In this document: positions 54,001 to 63,770 of the stretch, one piece after another | How the letters are laid out: every line of letters begins with the position of its first letter | How positions within the stretch are numbered: the stretch's first letter is position 1 | DNA from: Candidatus Petromonas tenebris | Lineage (GTDB): Bacteria > Bacillota > Clostridia > Peptostreptococcales > Caminicellaceae | Direction of reading: 5' to 3' | Assembly (NCBI GenBank): GCA_014236755.1 | Contig: JACCKY010000017.1 | Coordinates: 21,355 to 85,354 of the forward strand | Length of the DNA stretch: 64,000 nucleotides | The notes under the pieces: generated by a model | What the model was told of the DNA's origin: nothing | What the model saw: the letters and a program-made list of their open reading frames with translations, nothing else | Database searches by the model: none | Translations under genes and position numbers: made by a program

Positions 54001-55290
54001 ATGAAACTCGAGAGATCGTTAAAGGCCTTTGAAGAGGCAAAAAAATATATACCAGGTGGTGTAAATAGTCCCGTTAGAGCCTTTAAATCTGTTACTGTAA
54101 ATCCCCCTTTTATTAAGAAAGGAAAGGGTTCCAAAATATACGATATAGATGGCAATGAGTACATAGATTATGTGGGTTCATGGGGGCCACTTATTTTAGG
54201 ACACTGCTATCCAGAAGTTGTAGAGGCACTAAGTAAAATCGTAGAGACAGGTACTAGCTTCGGAGCTCCTACAGAGGTGGAAACAGAACTTGCAAAGATG
54301 GTCTGCAAAGCAGTACCATCGGTAGATATGGTTAGAATGGTGAATTCGGGAACTGAGGCAACAATGAGTGCTCTAAGACTTGCTAGAGCATATACAGGAA
54401 GGGACATGGTTGTCAAGTTTATCGGTAACTATCATGGCCATTCCGATAGTTTTTTGGTAAAGGCAGGTTCAGGAGCTTTGACCCATGGAGTTCCCGACAG
54501 TCCTGGAGTACCGGCCGACATAGTAAAAAACACCATATCTGCAAGATACAATGATATAGATGGATTGAAGAAAATATTTGAAGAATATGGAGATAAGATT
54601 GCAGGTGTGATTATCGAGCCTATAGCGGGAAATATGGGAGTTGTGCCGGCAGCTCAAAAATTCATGGATTTTCTGAGAAAAATAACAAAGGAAAATGGTG
54701 CACTGCTTATTATTGATGAAGTCATGACGGGATTCAGAGTAGCGTATAACGGTGCTCAAAGCCTCTATAACGTAGACCCTGATATTACATGCTTTGGAAA
54801 GATAATCGGTGGAGGACTTCCTGTAGGTGCATACGGGGGGAAGAAGGAAATAATGTCTCAAATGTCACCTTCAGGGCCTGTTTATCAGGCAGGGACACTA
54901 TCAGGAAATCCACTAGCCATGACGGCAGGACTTGTAACTCTAAGGATTCTTAGGGACAATCCCTCTATATATGAAGAATTAGAGAAAAAATCAAAAATGC
55001 TGGAAGAAGGGTTCAAAGAAAATGCAAAAAAGCTTGGCATAGAAGTTACGTTGAATAGAGTAGGCTCAATGCTCTGCTCATATTTTACTGATGAAAATGT
55101 ATATGATTTTGATACTGCTGTAAAAAGTGACACTAAAAAATTTGCCAAGTATTTTGAAGAGATGTTAAAACAGGGAGTTTATCTCTCACCATCACAGTTT
55201 GAGGCATCCTTTGTTTCAGCTGCACATACTATGGAAGATATAGAAAGAACTATACAAGCTAACTATAATGCATTAAAAAAGCTCACTTAA
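54001..55290 (+). CDS. hemL: Glutamate-1-semialdehyde 2,1-aminomutase
   Basis: A 429-residue PLP enzyme converting glutamate-1-semialdehyde to 5-aminolevulinate, the step after Hem[50 protein letters not shown] and the PLP lysine K267 in [18 protein letters not shown] are typical. AGGAGGGAA before ATG lies within the hemB end. It closes the supercluster; a terminator follows at the stop. No hemE or later haem genes are in the window, which suggests the precursors serve corrinoid and perhaps siroheme. Confidence 0.96.
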   Translation: MKLERSLKAFEEAKKYIPGGVNSPVRAFKSVTVNPPFIKKGKGSKIYDIDGNEYIDYVGSWGPLILGHCYPEVVEALSKIVETGTSFGAPTEVETELAKMVCKAVPSVDMVRMVNSGTEATMSALRLARAYTGRDMVVKFIGNYHGHSDSFLVKAGSGALTHGVPDSPGVPADIVKNTISARYNDIDGLKKIFEEYGDKIAGVIIEPIAGNMGVVPAAQKFMDFLRKITKENGALLIIDEVMTGFRVAYNGAQSLYNVDPDITCFGKIIGGGLPVGAYGGKKEIMSQMSPSGPVYQAGTLSGNPLAMTAGLVTLRILRDNPSIYEELEKKSKMLEEGFKENAKKLGIEVTLNRVGSMLCSYFTDENVYDFDTAVKSDTKKFAKYFEEMLKQGVYLSPSQFEASFVSAAHTMEDIERTIQANYNALKKLT

Positions 55291-55309
55291 GAGTGGGCTT
55301 TTTCTTTTC
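55275..55309 (+). terminator. Terminator at end of the tetrapyrrole cluster
   Basis: The stem AAAAGCTCACTT/GAGTGGGCTTTT (one G-T pair), with its stop codon in the loop region, is followed by TCTTTTC. It is the first clear terminator after the riboswitch at 35.8 kb, apart from hairpins of the repeat elements. Confidence 0.85.
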
Positions 55310-55460
55310 AAAGATCATAATTTCTTAAAAAAGTAATAAATGTTAGTTGTTATTTGCTTCATATAACTTTAAAATAAAATATAGGCAAATATAAGGATTT
55401 TATAGCTCTATAAATTATACTTTTAAAGTGCACATAGTTATTGATACGGAGGTAAAAAAA

Positions 55461-56243
55461 ATGATAATAAAGGCAATTATATTGGGAATAATTGAAGGAC
55501 TAACTGAATTTTTACCTATTTCTTCAACGGGACATCTGATTATAGCAAACAAATATCTCGACTTTACAGGTGATTTTGCAAATTCATTTGCAATTGTAAT
55601 TCAAGTAGGAGCAATATTTTCGGTTTTAATTTACTTTAAAGACAAGATTTTTCCAAATTTTAGAAATAAAAAAGAGTTAGGTGAATATTTCTCTCTATGG
55701 TTTAAGGTTGCAGTTGGAGTTATTCCTGCCGTGATTTTAGGTCTGACTTTTGAAGATTATATTGATGAACACTTTTTCAATACTACTGTAGTTGCCGTAG
55801 CTTTGATTTTAGGAGCACTGCTTTTACTCTACTCTGAAAGAAGAGTTAAGATAACAAAAGTTACATCAGAAAAAAACATCACATATAAACAGGCCTTTTT
55901 AGTTGGAGTTGCTCAGTGTATGGCCCTATGGCCAGGAATGTCAAGGTCGGCTTCAACTATTATAGGAGGTTTGTTTTTAGGTTTTTCTAGAAAGGTAGCC
56001 GCAGAGTTTTCCTTTTTCTTAGCAATTCCAACTCTGATAGGTGCGGCTGGACTAAAGATATTTAAGATGGGGTTTAATTTTACTTCCTATGAATGGCTTG
56101 TGCTGGCTGTTGGTACCTTTGTTTCCTTTGCGGTAGCCTATTTGGTAATAGCCTTCTTTATGAATTATATAAAAAAAAGAAATCTTTCCCCCTTTGCTTA
56201 CTACAGAATTGCGCTGGGTATATTAGTTCTATTATTAGCATAA
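55461..56243 (+). CDS. uppP: Undecaprenyl-diphosphatase
   Basis: A 260-residue polytopic membrane enzyme (BacA/UppP) that dephosphorylates undecaprenyl diphosphate for lipid carrier recycling; also linked to bacitracin resistance. IEGLTEFLPISSTGHLIIANKYL contains the catalytic E-x2-E-x3-P-x-S-S-T-G-H motif, and GMSRSASTIIGGLFLG holds the second motif with conserved Arg/Ser. The frame opens at 55428, but ATG at 55461 follows CGGAGG by ten bases and begins at the conserved end. The DUF362 protein gene follows after 33 bp. Confidence 0.95.
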   Translation: MIIKAIILGIIEGLTEFLPISSTGHLIIANKYLDFTGDFANSFAIVIQVGAIFSVLIYFKDKIFPNFRNKKELGEYFSLWFKVAVGVIPAVILGLTFEDYIDEHFFNTTVVAVALILGALLLLYSERRVKITKVTSEKNITYKQAFLVGVAQCMALWPGMSRSASTIIGGLFLGFSRKVAAEFSFFLAIPTLIGAAGLKIFKMGFNFTSYEWLVLAVGTFVSFAVAYLVIAFFMNYIKKRNLSPFAYYRIALGILVLLLA

Positions 56244-56276
56244 AACAAAAAATCACACAAAGAAAAAGGTGATACC

Positions 56277-57425
56277 GTGGAAATAGTTTCATTGATAAAG
56301 TGCGATGATTATAGATATGAAAAGGTTAGACAGGCTTTAGAAAAAAGTTTTGAAAATCTTGGTGGTGTTAAAAAGTATGTAAATCACGGAGAGACTGCTT
56401 TGCTTAAGTTAAATTTACTTATGAAAAAGAAACCTGAAGAAGCAACTACAACTCATCCTGTATTTGCTAAAGCTTTGGCAGAAATTCTAATTGAACATGG
56501 AGTAAAGGTTATAATTGGAGACAGTCCTGGAGGACCATTTAATGAAAAAATCCTTAAAGGAATATATAAGGTATGCGGTATGGAGGAAGTAGCTAAGGAT
56601 ACTGGAGCGATTCTAAACTATAATACTAATTCAGTAGACATTAAAAATGAGAACGGATTAATATTAAAGAGAATAACAGCTATTGAAATTTTAGAGAAAG
56701 TAGACAAAGTAATATCGGTATCAAAATTAAAAACCCATGGTATGATGATGTTTACTGGGGCAGTGAAGAACATGTTTGGTATAGTTGCTGGACTGGATAA
56801 AGCAGAGTATCACGTGAGAATGCCTAATAATAAAGATTTTTCAAATGCTTTAGTAGATATATGTTTAGTAGCTGATCCTGTCTTATCATTTATGGATGGT
56901 ATAGTTGGTATGGAAGGGGCTGGTCCTAGTGGTGGAGATCCAAGGAAGGTAGGGGCAGTTATCGCTTCCACGAGCCCATACCATTTAGATGTAGTAGCAA
57001 CATCTATTATAGGTTTAAAGCCCACTAAAGTACCAACTGTTCAAAGATGTGTAGAAAGAGGATTATGTAAAGGTAACCTTGATGATATTAAATTAAAGGG
57101 TGATAGAATAGAGGAGTTTATACTAAATGATTTCGTTATTCCTGAAATAAGAAGTTTAGATTTACTGGAAGGAAAGTTACCTAAATTTATGAGAGATATA
57201 ATAAACGGACTTTTGCAGCCCAAACCGGTATTTATTCATGAAAAATGTATGGGATGCAGCGACTGTGCTAAAAATTGTCCCCCTCATGTAATAAAAATGG
57301 TTGACAACAGACCTATAGTGAATTTAGATGAATGCATAAGGTGTTTTTGCTGTCAAGAATTATGTCCCGTTAAAGCGGTTGATATTCACCGTCCATTATT
57401 AATGAAGCTATTGTCAAGGTTATAA
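56277..57425 (+). CDS. DUF362 protein with C-terminal 2x[4Fe-4S] ferredoxin domain
   Basis: A 382-residue protein. Residues 1-~300 are a DUF362 domain: LLKLNLLMKKKPEEATTTHP, IIGDSPGGPFNE, VISVSKLKTHGMMMFTGAVKNMFG and DGIVGMEGAGPSGGDPRK. The last ~60 residues carry two CxxCxxCxxxCP clusters (CMGCSDCAKNCPPHV and CIRCFCCQELCPVKAV). The architecture suggests an electron-transfer or iron-sulfur-related redox role, but no reaction is established. The start is GTG with AAAGGTG upstream. A paralogue without the ferredoxin part follows, after repeat copy 4. Confidence 0.85.
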   Translation: MEIVSLIKCDDYRYEKVRQALEKSFENLGGVKKYVNHGETALLKLNLLMKKKPEEATTTHPVFAKALAEILIEHGVKVIIGDSPGGPFNEKILKGIYKVCGMEEVAKDTGAILNYNTNSVDIKNENGLILKRITAIEILEKVDKVISVSKLKTHGMMMFTGAVKNMFGIVAGLDKAEYHVRMPNNKDFSNALVDICLVADPVLSFMDGIVGMEGAGPSGGDPRKVGAVIASTSPYHLDVVATSIIGLKPTKVPTVQRCVERGLCKGNLDDIKLKGDRIEEFILNDFVIPEIRSLDLLEGKLPKFMRDIINGLLQPKPVFIHEKCMGCSDCAKNCPPHVIKMVDNRPIVNLDECIRCFCCQELCPVKAVDIHRPLLMKLLSRL

Positions 57426-57443
57426 TATATCAAAATACTAATA

Positions 57444-57620
57444 TAACTTGCCTCGCTAGTTCTTTATAGATATCCTTTAATAATCCTCTTCAGGCTTCGT
57501 AGAAGAGCTGTTTTAATAGAAAAGATTTAGAGGTAAAAACAGCTTTTAGGAGTCGCTTCAGAGGAAACATTGATGGATATTTAAAGCTATACTGTTAGAG
57601 TAACTAGCACAAGAGGTTAA
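57444..57620 (+). repeat. Palindromic repeat family 1, copy 4 (complete)
   Basis: A 177-bp copy with ends TAACTTGCCTCGCTAGTT and AACTAGCACAAGAGGTTAA. The central helix carries single changes: ATATCCTTTAAT on the left and ATTGATGGATAT on the right, giving one or two mismatches. It shares the CAGCTTTTAGGAGTCGC variant with copy 3. It lies between the two DUF362 genes and ends 68 bp before the second. Confidence 0.9.
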
Positions 57621-57688
57621 TTTAATTAGTATATATTACCATAGATTTAACAATACTATCACTGAAAAAACAAATTGAGGTGATGGTG

Positions 57689-58621
57689 TTGAGACAAAAT
57701 CGCAGAGTTGAAAAACCAGTAGTTTCTATAATGAAGGATATACAGGAAGAAAATTCTTTAAAAAAAGCTTTAGACTTACTTCCTATGGAGGACATAATTA
57801 AAGCCGGTGATAGGGTTGTCATAACTCCAAACTGGGTTAAAGACAAAGACCCCAGCACGGGAACGGTGGTAGGGCCTGTAACTCTTAGAAGTTTAATTAG
57901 ATATATTAAAAATTTTAATCCTTCTAAAATTATTATAGCTACAGGTTCAGGTGGTGATCCTACTTCGAAGGTTATAAGTTCAGTCGGGTATGATAAAGTG
58001 ATTGAAAAGGAAAATGTAGAATTTATAGATTTAAATTACGGGCCTTATATGCAACTTAATCTGGGGCATGAATATATTCCTCAGACCGAAATAAATGAAC
58101 TTATTGAAAACATGGATGTATTGATATCCTTTACCCAGTTAAAGCATCATGAAGAAGCTACTATGAGCGCAGGTATTAAAAACATCGCCCTAGGATGGCC
58201 TCCAGCTGAAATTCATGGTTTTCCAAAAAAAAAGTTGGGCATTCACGAGGACCTGCACGGATTTATAGCAGCCATATGCGGGAAAATTCCCATAGATTTG
58301 ACTATAGTAAGTGCTGATAAAGCAATGATTGGAACAGGGCCTTCTTCCGGTAAGGCAGTGGGCAGTCAAGGCTTGATAATCGCAGGTACTGATCCTGTTG
58401 CAGTGGATACTGTATCGGCCAGGTTGCTTGGCTTTTTACCCCAGGCTGTTTACTATTTGTATAAGTTGTATAAAGATGGAGTAGGTGAGGCAAAGCTTGA
58501 AAATATGGAGTTAAAGGGAATTGCCCTTGAAGAAGCTGAAAAAATGTTTAGTTTATCAGCCTATAATCAGGAGATAGTGATAGATAAGGGTAAAATAAAA
58601 GATATACATGGAAACCAATAA
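57689..58621 (+). CDS. DUF362 domain protein (no ferredoxin domain)
   Basis: A 310-residue DUF362 protein related to the preceding gene but lacking the C-terminal iron-sulfur region. Motifs are AGDRVVITPNWVKDKDPSTGTV, IIIATGSGGDPTSKV, LISFTQLKHHEEATMSAGIKN and VSADKAMIGTGPSSGKAVGS with the DPVAVDTVSARLLGF end. Starts are ambiguous: GTG 57680 and ATG 57683 overlap the GAGGTGA site; TTG 57689 has the best spacing and is used here. Function unknown. A strong hairpin follows its stop. Confidence 0.82.
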   Translation: MRQNRRVEKPVVSIMKDIQEENSLKKALDLLPMEDIIKAGDRVVITPNWVKDKDPSTGTVVGPVTLRSLIRYIKNFNPSKIIIATGSGGDPTSKVISSVGYDKVIEKENVEFIDLNYGPYMQLNLGHEYIPQTEINELIENMDVLISFTQLKHHEEATMSAGIKNIALGWPPAEIHGFPKKKLGIHEDLHGFIAAICGKIPIDLTIVSADKAMIGTGPSSGKAVGSQGLIIAGTDPVAVDTVSARLLGFLPQAVYYLYKLYKDGVGEAKLENMELKGIALEEAEKMFSLSAYNQEIVIDKGKIKDIHGNQ

Positions 58622-58632
58622 GGAGCTTATTA

Positions 58633-58667
58633 AATACTGAGAGGATCAACTCTCAGTATTATTGTTA
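58633..58667 (+). terminator. Terminator after second DUF362 gene
   Basis: An 11-bp perfect stem AATACTGAGAG/CTCTCAGTATT with loop GATCAA is followed by ATTGTT, 12 bp after the stop codon. Confidence 0.85.
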
Positions 58668-58683
58668 AAAAGACCAAACATTT

Positions 58684-58943
58684 TTGCAAGAAGTTATTAA
58701 GTATGGAACAAAGTAAATAAGGTTGACACAAGAAATTAAAAACTTTTTCCAGTGAAATATTAAAAAGGCTAACAGCTAACTGCTGACCGCTCATGGCAAA
58801 AAGGTGACAGGCCACAAGAAAGACCCTAAAGAACGACTAGGATTTGCCAAGAGCCAAGAGCTAAGAACTAAGAGCTAATCAGGGCTATCAACTACGAACT
58901 ACTAACTACGAACCAACAAATGCGTCGAAGACGTATTTGTTCT
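58684..58943 (+). repeat. Heptamer-rich repeat family 2, copy D
   Basis: Closest to copy A: CAGCTAACTGCTGACCGCTC, GGTGACA, AAGACCCTAAAGAACGACTA, CTAAGAR heptamers, CTACGAA/CTAACTA heptamers, then a terminal hairpin AAATGCGTC/GACGTATTT followed by GTTCT. Compared with A (AAAGCGTC/GACGCTTT), the stem has changed on both sides and still pairs. It fills most of the 456-bp gap before cheX; the remaining 130 bp shows only an AT-rich likely promoter region. Confidence 0.85.
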
Positions 58944-59077
58944 AAAAATAGGTATTAAGATTCAAAATTGCTATATGTATGTTAAATATGCAAACAGAAG
59001 ATACTTTTATGTTATAATATTTTACAAGAATTAAAATTTTTTTTATATAATGATATACTAATTTTGGAGGGATATAT

Positions 59078-59539
59078 TTGAAGGCTAAATACGTAAATCC
59101 TTTTATAAAGGCTAGTAAAGATATTTTGAACCAAACAACGAAAATGGATTTTGAAGTCGGCAAACCCTATTTAAAGTCAAGTCCCTGTTCAGGTGATAAA
59201 GTAATTATTTTAATAGGTATAACGGGAGATATAAAGGGACAAGCAATGATAAGCACTGGTGAAAATGTTGCTTTAAATATTGTCTCGGGTATGATGGGTG
59301 GTATGGCTGTAACGGAATTAGATGAAATGTCTAAAAGTGCTTTATCAGAACTGGGTAATATGATACTTGGAAATACAGCAACTTTATTATATAATTCAGG
59401 GGTAAAAATTGATATAACACCTCCTACTTTGCTAGTAGGTGACAAGGTGTTTATTTCCACTGATCAAATGCAGGCTATTTGTGTTCCATTACAATCAAAT
59501 GATGATAAGGTTGAATTAAATATTTTTGTAAAGGAGTAG
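59078..59539 (+). CDS. cheX: CheX-like chemotaxis phosphatase
   Basis: A 153-residue CheC/CheX-type CheY-phosphate phosphatase. The catalytic motif E-x2-N is seen in ALSELGNMILGNTATLL, preceded by GDIKGQAMISTGENVALNIVSGMMG, as in CheX. There is one such motif, as expected for CheX rather than CheC with two. No che or flagellar genes are near. The start is TTG at 59078 with TTGGAGGG nine bases upstream. trmL follows after 5 bp, so the two are cotranscribed. Confidence 0.9.
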   Translation: MKAKYVNPFIKASKDILNQTTKMDFEVGKPYLKSSPCSGDKVIILIGITGDIKGQAMISTGENVALNIVSGMMGGMAVTELDEMSKSALSELGNMILGNTATLLYNSGVKIDITPPTLLVGDKVFISTDQMQAICVPLQSNDDKVELNIFVKE

Positions 59540-59544
59540 ATAAT

Positions 59545-60015
59545 ATGGCACTTAATATAGTACTATACCAGCCGGATATACCCCCAAATACAGGAAATAT
59601 TGCAAGGACATGTGCTATAACCGGCAGTAGATTACATTTAATTAAACCTTTAGGTTTTTCTATAGAAGATAAGCATCTTAAAAGGGCTGGATTGGATTAC
59701 TGGCATCTGTTAGATATACATTTACATGAAAGTTTAGAGGATTTTTTTAATAAATATCCTAAGGGCAATTTTTACTTTTCAACTACAAAAGGTGATAAGT
59801 ACTATACGGATATAAAATTTGAAGATGATTGCTTTTTAGTATTTGGAAAGGAAACGGCAGGTCTTCCGGAAGAAATACATAGAAATTATAAAGATAGATG
59901 TATGAAGATTCCTATGCTTAATAATTCTCAAGCTCGATCATTAAATCTTTCTAACTCGGTGGCAATTGTAGTATATGAAGCCTTAAGGCAAATGAAGTTC
60001 CCTAATATGGTATAA
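59545..60015 (+). CDS. trmL: tRNA (cytidine/uridine-34-2'-O)-methyltransferase
   Basis: A 156-residue SPOUT methyltransferase (TrmL/YibK/CspR). It 2'-O-methylates the wobble base of leucine tRNAs. IVLYQPDIPPNTGNIARTCA is motif 1, LVFGKETAGLPEEI is motif 2, and KIPMLNNSQARSLNLSNSVAIVVYEALRQ is motif 3 at the trefoil knot (shown as overlapping parts). AAAGGAG precedes ATG. Confidence 0.95.
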   Translation: MALNIVLYQPDIPPNTGNIARTCAITGSRLHLIKPLGFSIEDKHLKRAGLDYWHLLDIHLHESLEDFFNKYPKGNFYFSTTKGDKYYTDIKFEDDCFLVFGKETAGLPEEIHRNYKDRCMKIPMLNNSQARSLNLSNSVAIVVYEALRQMKFPNMV

Positions 60016-60063
60016 ATATTATAGAACTAGTACTGATACAAATTTAAAAAGGGGATGCTATAT

Positions 60064-61689
60064 ATGAATATTTTATTCGAGGTAATTGGGGGGCTGGGCC
60101 TTTTTCTTTACGGTATGAATGTCATGGCTTCAGGCTTGGAAAAGTCTACCGGTGACAAAATGAAAAAAATCATTGAAATATTAACTAGCAATAGAATTAT
60201 GGGGGTCATAATAGGAGCAATTGTTACGGTAATGGTACAGAGCAGCAGTGCCACCACAGTAATGGTGGTTGGTTTTGTAAATGCGGGCATTATGAACTTG
60301 GCCCAGGCAGTTGGGATTATCATGGGAGCTAACATCGGGACAACTATTACAGCACAGTTGGTATCTATAAATCTGTCCCAGCTTGCACCTATAACAGTAG
60401 GGGTAGGTGTAGGGATTTGGCTTTTTACTTCTGATAAAAGAATTAAAAGTTATGCAGAAATTTTAATAGGTTTCGGTATACTCTTTATTGGCATGGAATT
60501 TATGAAGAACGCTGTGAAACCTTTAAAACACTATGAAGGCTTTAAAAGCTTGCTTATAAGCTTTGCCGGTCACAATATTACTGATAAAACATTAGCTATT
60601 TTAACTGGATTTGCTATTACCGCAATAATTCAAAGCAGTAGTGCTACAACGGGATTGCTTATAGCCTTAGCAAGTGAAGGTTTACTTCCTATCGAGGCCG
60701 CCTTTCCAGTAGTTTTAGGAACTAATATTGGTACGTGTGTAACTGCAATGGTATCAAGTATAGGAGCCAATAAAACTGCTAAAAGGGCTGCATTAATACA
60801 TTTGTTATTTAATCTTATTGGTACTGGGATATTTATGATATTTTTATCCGGGCCTGTTATTGATATAGTTAAAAGGTTTTCGGTTAATCCTGAAAGACAG
60901 TTAGCCAATGCCCATACATTGTTCAATATTGCTAATACATTATTCCTACTTCCATTTGCTTCATTTTTGGTTTATGCAGTTAAAAAGATTATTCCATATA
61001 GTCCAGAGGAAGAAGAAAAGATGAAGGGCATTAAGTATCTTGATGATAGGATTCTCGAAACACCGTCTATCGCCATAGTTCAAGTTATGAAGGAAGTACT
61101 TCACATGGGGAATTTAGCCTTAGAATCCTATAACAAGGCTCTAGAAGCTTTCTTCAAAAGAGATGAAAAAATTGCGTCGGAGACCTTTAAGTTGGAGAAA
61201 ATTATAAACGAAATGGAAAAACAGATAGCTCAATACCTATTGAAAGTCTCAAATGAAGAAATATCAGGTGAGAATAGAGAAATGATAGATGGACTGTTTA
61301 ACACTATTAATGATCTTGAAAGAGTAGGAGATCATGCTGATAATCTGGCGGAATTGGCTATATACAGGATAGAAAACAAACTAAAATTTTCAGATCAAGC
61401 TCTGGAAGAACTGCAAATAATGCATGAAAGAGTAGTAAAATCTTATAGGGAAGCCTTAACATCATTAAAAACTGGAGATATAAAAACAGCTAAGAGAGTT
61501 ATTGAAAGGGAAAAGGAAATAGATCTTATGGAAAAAAAATTAAGAGCAAATCATATAGACAGACTAGGTAAACAACAGTGCGTACCTGCCTCAGGTGTAA
61601 TCTTTCTCGATATTATAAGTAACCTTGAAAGAATAGCTGATCACGCTTCCAATATAGCGTTAGCAGTGATTGATGCCAAAAAGAATTAG
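60064..61689 (+). CDS. Na+/phosphate cotransporter family protein with PhoU-like domain
   Basis: A 541-residue protein. Residues 1-~310 form a NptA/SLC34-type transporter with two inverted repeats, each containing the QSSSATT signature (VMVQSSSATTVMVVGF and AIIQSSSATTGLLIAL) and GTNIGT-type turns (GANIGTTITAQL and GTNIGTCVTAMV). Residues ~335-541 form a PhoU-like helical domain (two repeats, LERVGDHADNLAELA and LERIADHASNIALAV). It probably imports phosphate with sodium. ATG 60055 abuts GGGG; ATG 60064 has proper spacing and is used. Confidence 0.92.
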   Translation: MNILFEVIGGLGLFLYGMNVMASGLEKSTGDKMKKIIEILTSNRIMGVIIGAIVTVMVQSSSATTVMVVGFVNAGIMNLAQAVGIIMGANIGTTITAQLVSINLSQLAPITVGVGVGIWLFTSDKRIKSYAEILIGFGILFIGMEFMKNAVKPLKHYEGFKSLLISFAGHNITDKTLAILTGFAITAIIQSSSATTGLLIALASEGLLPIEAAFPVVLGTNIGTCVTAMVSSIGANKTAKRAALIHLLFNLIGTGIFMIFLSGPVIDIVKRFSVNPERQLANAHTLFNIANTLFLLPFASFLVYAVKKIIPYSPEEEEKMKGIKYLDDRILETPSIAIVQVMKEVLHMGNLALESYNKALEAFFKRDEKIASETFKLEKIINEMEKQIAQYLLKVSNEEISGENREMIDGLFNTINDLERVGDHADNLAELAIYRIENKLKFSDQALEELQIMHERVVKSYREALTSLKTGDIKTAKRVIEREKEIDLMEKKLRANHIDRLGKQQCVPASGVIFLDIISNLERIADHASNIALAVIDAKKN

Positions 61690-61773
61690 TTGTAATTTCA
61701 AATGTATGATTAATAAATATATAATAGCTTTTAGAGTTCGACACCTACATTGTTGAGGGAGGTGTAACAGGAG

Positions 61774-63516
61774 ATGTTTTTACTCGAAGAAAAGATTTTG
61801 GTCAAGGATGTTATGTCCGATAGATTTATTATATTAAATGAAGATGGCAAGCTAAAAGAGGCAATAGTAAAAATGCTGAAGAAAAATTTAAGAGAAGTCT
61901 TTCTGGTAGATAAAAAGCATAATTTAAAAGGAGTACTTTCACTGACCGATCTATCTAGGATAGAGGGTATAGAAAATAAAAAAGAAGATATTATAAGCAA
62001 ATATATGACCTCAAATCTGATCTATGCCAGAAAAACAGACACTTTATTTGATTGCAGGAATATCATGATAGAAAATAAAATAGGGAGACTACCTGTATTA
62101 GAAAATGGTAAATTAGTTGGCGTAATAAGGGATGCTGAGGTAAGGGATTACTTTTACATGAAGATGGAGGAAATAAGCGTTAAACTTAATCACATAATTA
62201 ATAATATCCACGAAGCAATTTGTGCTGTAGATAGGCGAGGAAGAGTAATATTGTGGAACAAAAAAGCCGAAAGGCTATATGGCGTTAAGGCCGAAAAAAT
62301 CATAGGCAAAAAAGTAAAAGAACTCTTTCCTAATGCCATATTAGTCAAAGTCTTAGAAACTAGAAAAGAGATAAGCAATGTATACCATTCTCCTAGAGAA
62401 GGTTCCTATGTAATAATAAGTGCTCTACCGGTATTTGTAAATGGAGAATTGGTGGGTGCCGTATCTACCGACAGAGATGTAACTGAAGTAAAACAACTAT
62501 CCCAGAAACTGGAAAGGGCTAATACTACTCTAAACTTCCTTAAAAACGAAGTGAAAAGATTTTCCAGCGATAATTTTGGAAGCATAATTGGAAGAAGTGA
62601 TAAACTTCTTGATAAGATTGAAATAGCTAGACAGGTTGCCAAGACCGATACAACAGTACTGATAACGGGAGAAAGTGGAACTGGTAAAGAAGTATTTGCC
62701 AGAGCTATACATGAATATAGCGGCAGAAAGGGTATTTTCGTTCCCGTTAACTGTAGTGCTATACCCCCGGAACTATTTGAAAGTGAACTTTTTGGATATG
62801 AAGAAGGTGCTTTTACAGGTGCAAAAAAAAGAGGGAAGGTAGGAGTATTAGAACTAGCCAATAATGGAACACTGTTTTTAGATGAAATAGGAGATATGCC
62901 AATATTTATGCAGGCAAAGCTTTTAAGGGTTTTACAGGAAAAGGAGTTTAGACGAGTAGGAGGAGAAAAAAATATTAATGTGAATGTAAGAGTAATTTCT
63001 GCAACAAATAAAGACCTTAAAAAGATGGTTGAAGAAGGTACATTTAGAGAAGACTTATACTATAGATTAAATGTGGTAGGAATAGAACTTCCTCCCCTCA
63101 GGGAAAGAAAAGGCGATGTTATACTATTAATACATCATTTCTTAAAGGAAATATGTAAAAGAAACAATATTGAGCTGCCACACATTGATAAAGAAGTAAT
63201 AAATATATTAGAAAATCATAAATGGAAGGGTAATATCAGAGAATTAAAAAATACCGTCGAATATTTAACCGTTATGAGTAAAGATAATGTAATAAATAAA
63301 GATTCCATTCCTGACTATATACTTACCGAAGCAAAGAAAGGGACTTTGCATAAAGAATATCCCCTTGATTTAAATGAAGCAAAGAAAAGAATAGAAATAG
63401 ATACGATTAATAGAGCTTTGGAAATTGCTGAGGGCAATAAGGTCAAAGCGGCCCAAATACTTAATATTCCTAGAAGCACTTTATATTATAAATTAGAAAG
63501 CTACGGGATTATGTGA
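61774..63516 (+). CDS. Sigma-54-dependent activator with CBS pair and PAS domain
   Basis: A 580-residue enhancer-binding protein. Order: two CBS motifs (~5-58, [21 protein letters not shown]; ~70-122), PAS (~130-235, [23 protein letters not shown]), AAA+ domain (~265-500) with Walker A GESGTGKE (~299), the sigma54-contacting GAFTGA (~344), Walker B LFLDEIGD, and a Fis-type HTH ([16 protein letters not shown]). The design resembles PrdR-type regulators of amino-acid fermentation, but the target cluster is not in the window. The SD AGGTGT can pair with ACACCT 15 bases upstream, a possible weak self-inhibiting hairpin. Confidence 0.9.
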   Translation: MFLLEEKILVKDVMSDRFIILNEDGKLKEAIVKMLKKNLREVFLVDKKHNLKGVLSLTDLSRIEGIENKKEDIISKYMTSNLIYARKTDTLFDCRNIMIENKIGRLPVLENGKLVGVIRDAEVRDYFYMKMEEISVKLNHIINNIHEAICAVDRRGRVILWNKKAERLYGVKAEKIIGKKVKELFPNAILVKVLETRKEISNVYHSPREGSYVIISALPVFVNGELVGAVSTDRDVTEVKQLSQKLERANTTLNFLKNEVKRFSSDNFGSIIGRSDKLLDKIEIARQVAKTDTTVLITGESGTGKEVFARAIHEYSGRKGIFVPVNCSAIPPELFESELFGYEEGAFTGAKKRGKVGVLELANNGTLFLDEIGDMPIFMQAKLLRVLQEKEFRRVGGEKNINVNVRVISATNKDLKKMVEEGTFREDLYYRLNVVGIELPPLRERKGDVILLIHHFLKEICKRNNIELPHIDKEVINILENHKWKGNIRELKNTVEYLTVMSKDNVINKDSIPDYILTEAKKGTLHKEYPLDLNEAKKRIEIDTINRALEIAEGNKVKAAQILNIPRSTLYYKLESYGIM

Positions 63517-63557
63517 AGCTTTGTATAGATGAGACATAAGATTTCATCACTTTCAAT

Positions 63558-63605
63558 AAAAAGGTTACAGGTCACGGGTTACAGGTGACAGGAAAAACTC
63601 TAAAG
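63558..63605 (+). repeat. Heptamer-rich repeat family 2, partial copy E
   Basis: Four perfect-register heptamers GGTTACA GGTCACG GGTTACA GGTGACA followed by GGAAAAACTCTAAAGA, recalling GGAAAGACCCTAAAGA of the full copies. The CTAAGAR block and terminal hairpin are absent or unrecognisable. Confidence 0.7.
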
Positions 63606-63718
63606 ATTGCCGCTAACCGAATAGGGAGTAACGATAATCATATAAGTTATTGTCTTTTATTTTTTACTTTAATTCATTAAAATTACAAGTTGGTTATCTA
63701 TAATTTAGAGGAGTGACG

Positions 63719-63770
63719 AATATCCGACACACATGTCAAAAAATTGACATGTGTGTCGGATATTTTTATA
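63719..63770 (+). terminator. Perfect 21-bp palindrome, terminator-like
   Basis: Left arm 63719-63739 and right arm 63744-63764 are exact reverse complements with a 4-A loop, followed by TTTAT. It is about 200 bp after the regulator's stop. The inner part TGTCAA-AAAA-TTGACA could also be an operator. A near copy of that inner part lies at 63829-63844. Confidence 0.65.

Noticed and set aside
54469..54861. 130-aa reverse ORF inside hemL
   Set aside because: Shadow of a clearly coding gene; composition (many Cys, Tyr, Ser) and lack of a ribosome binding site argue against coding.
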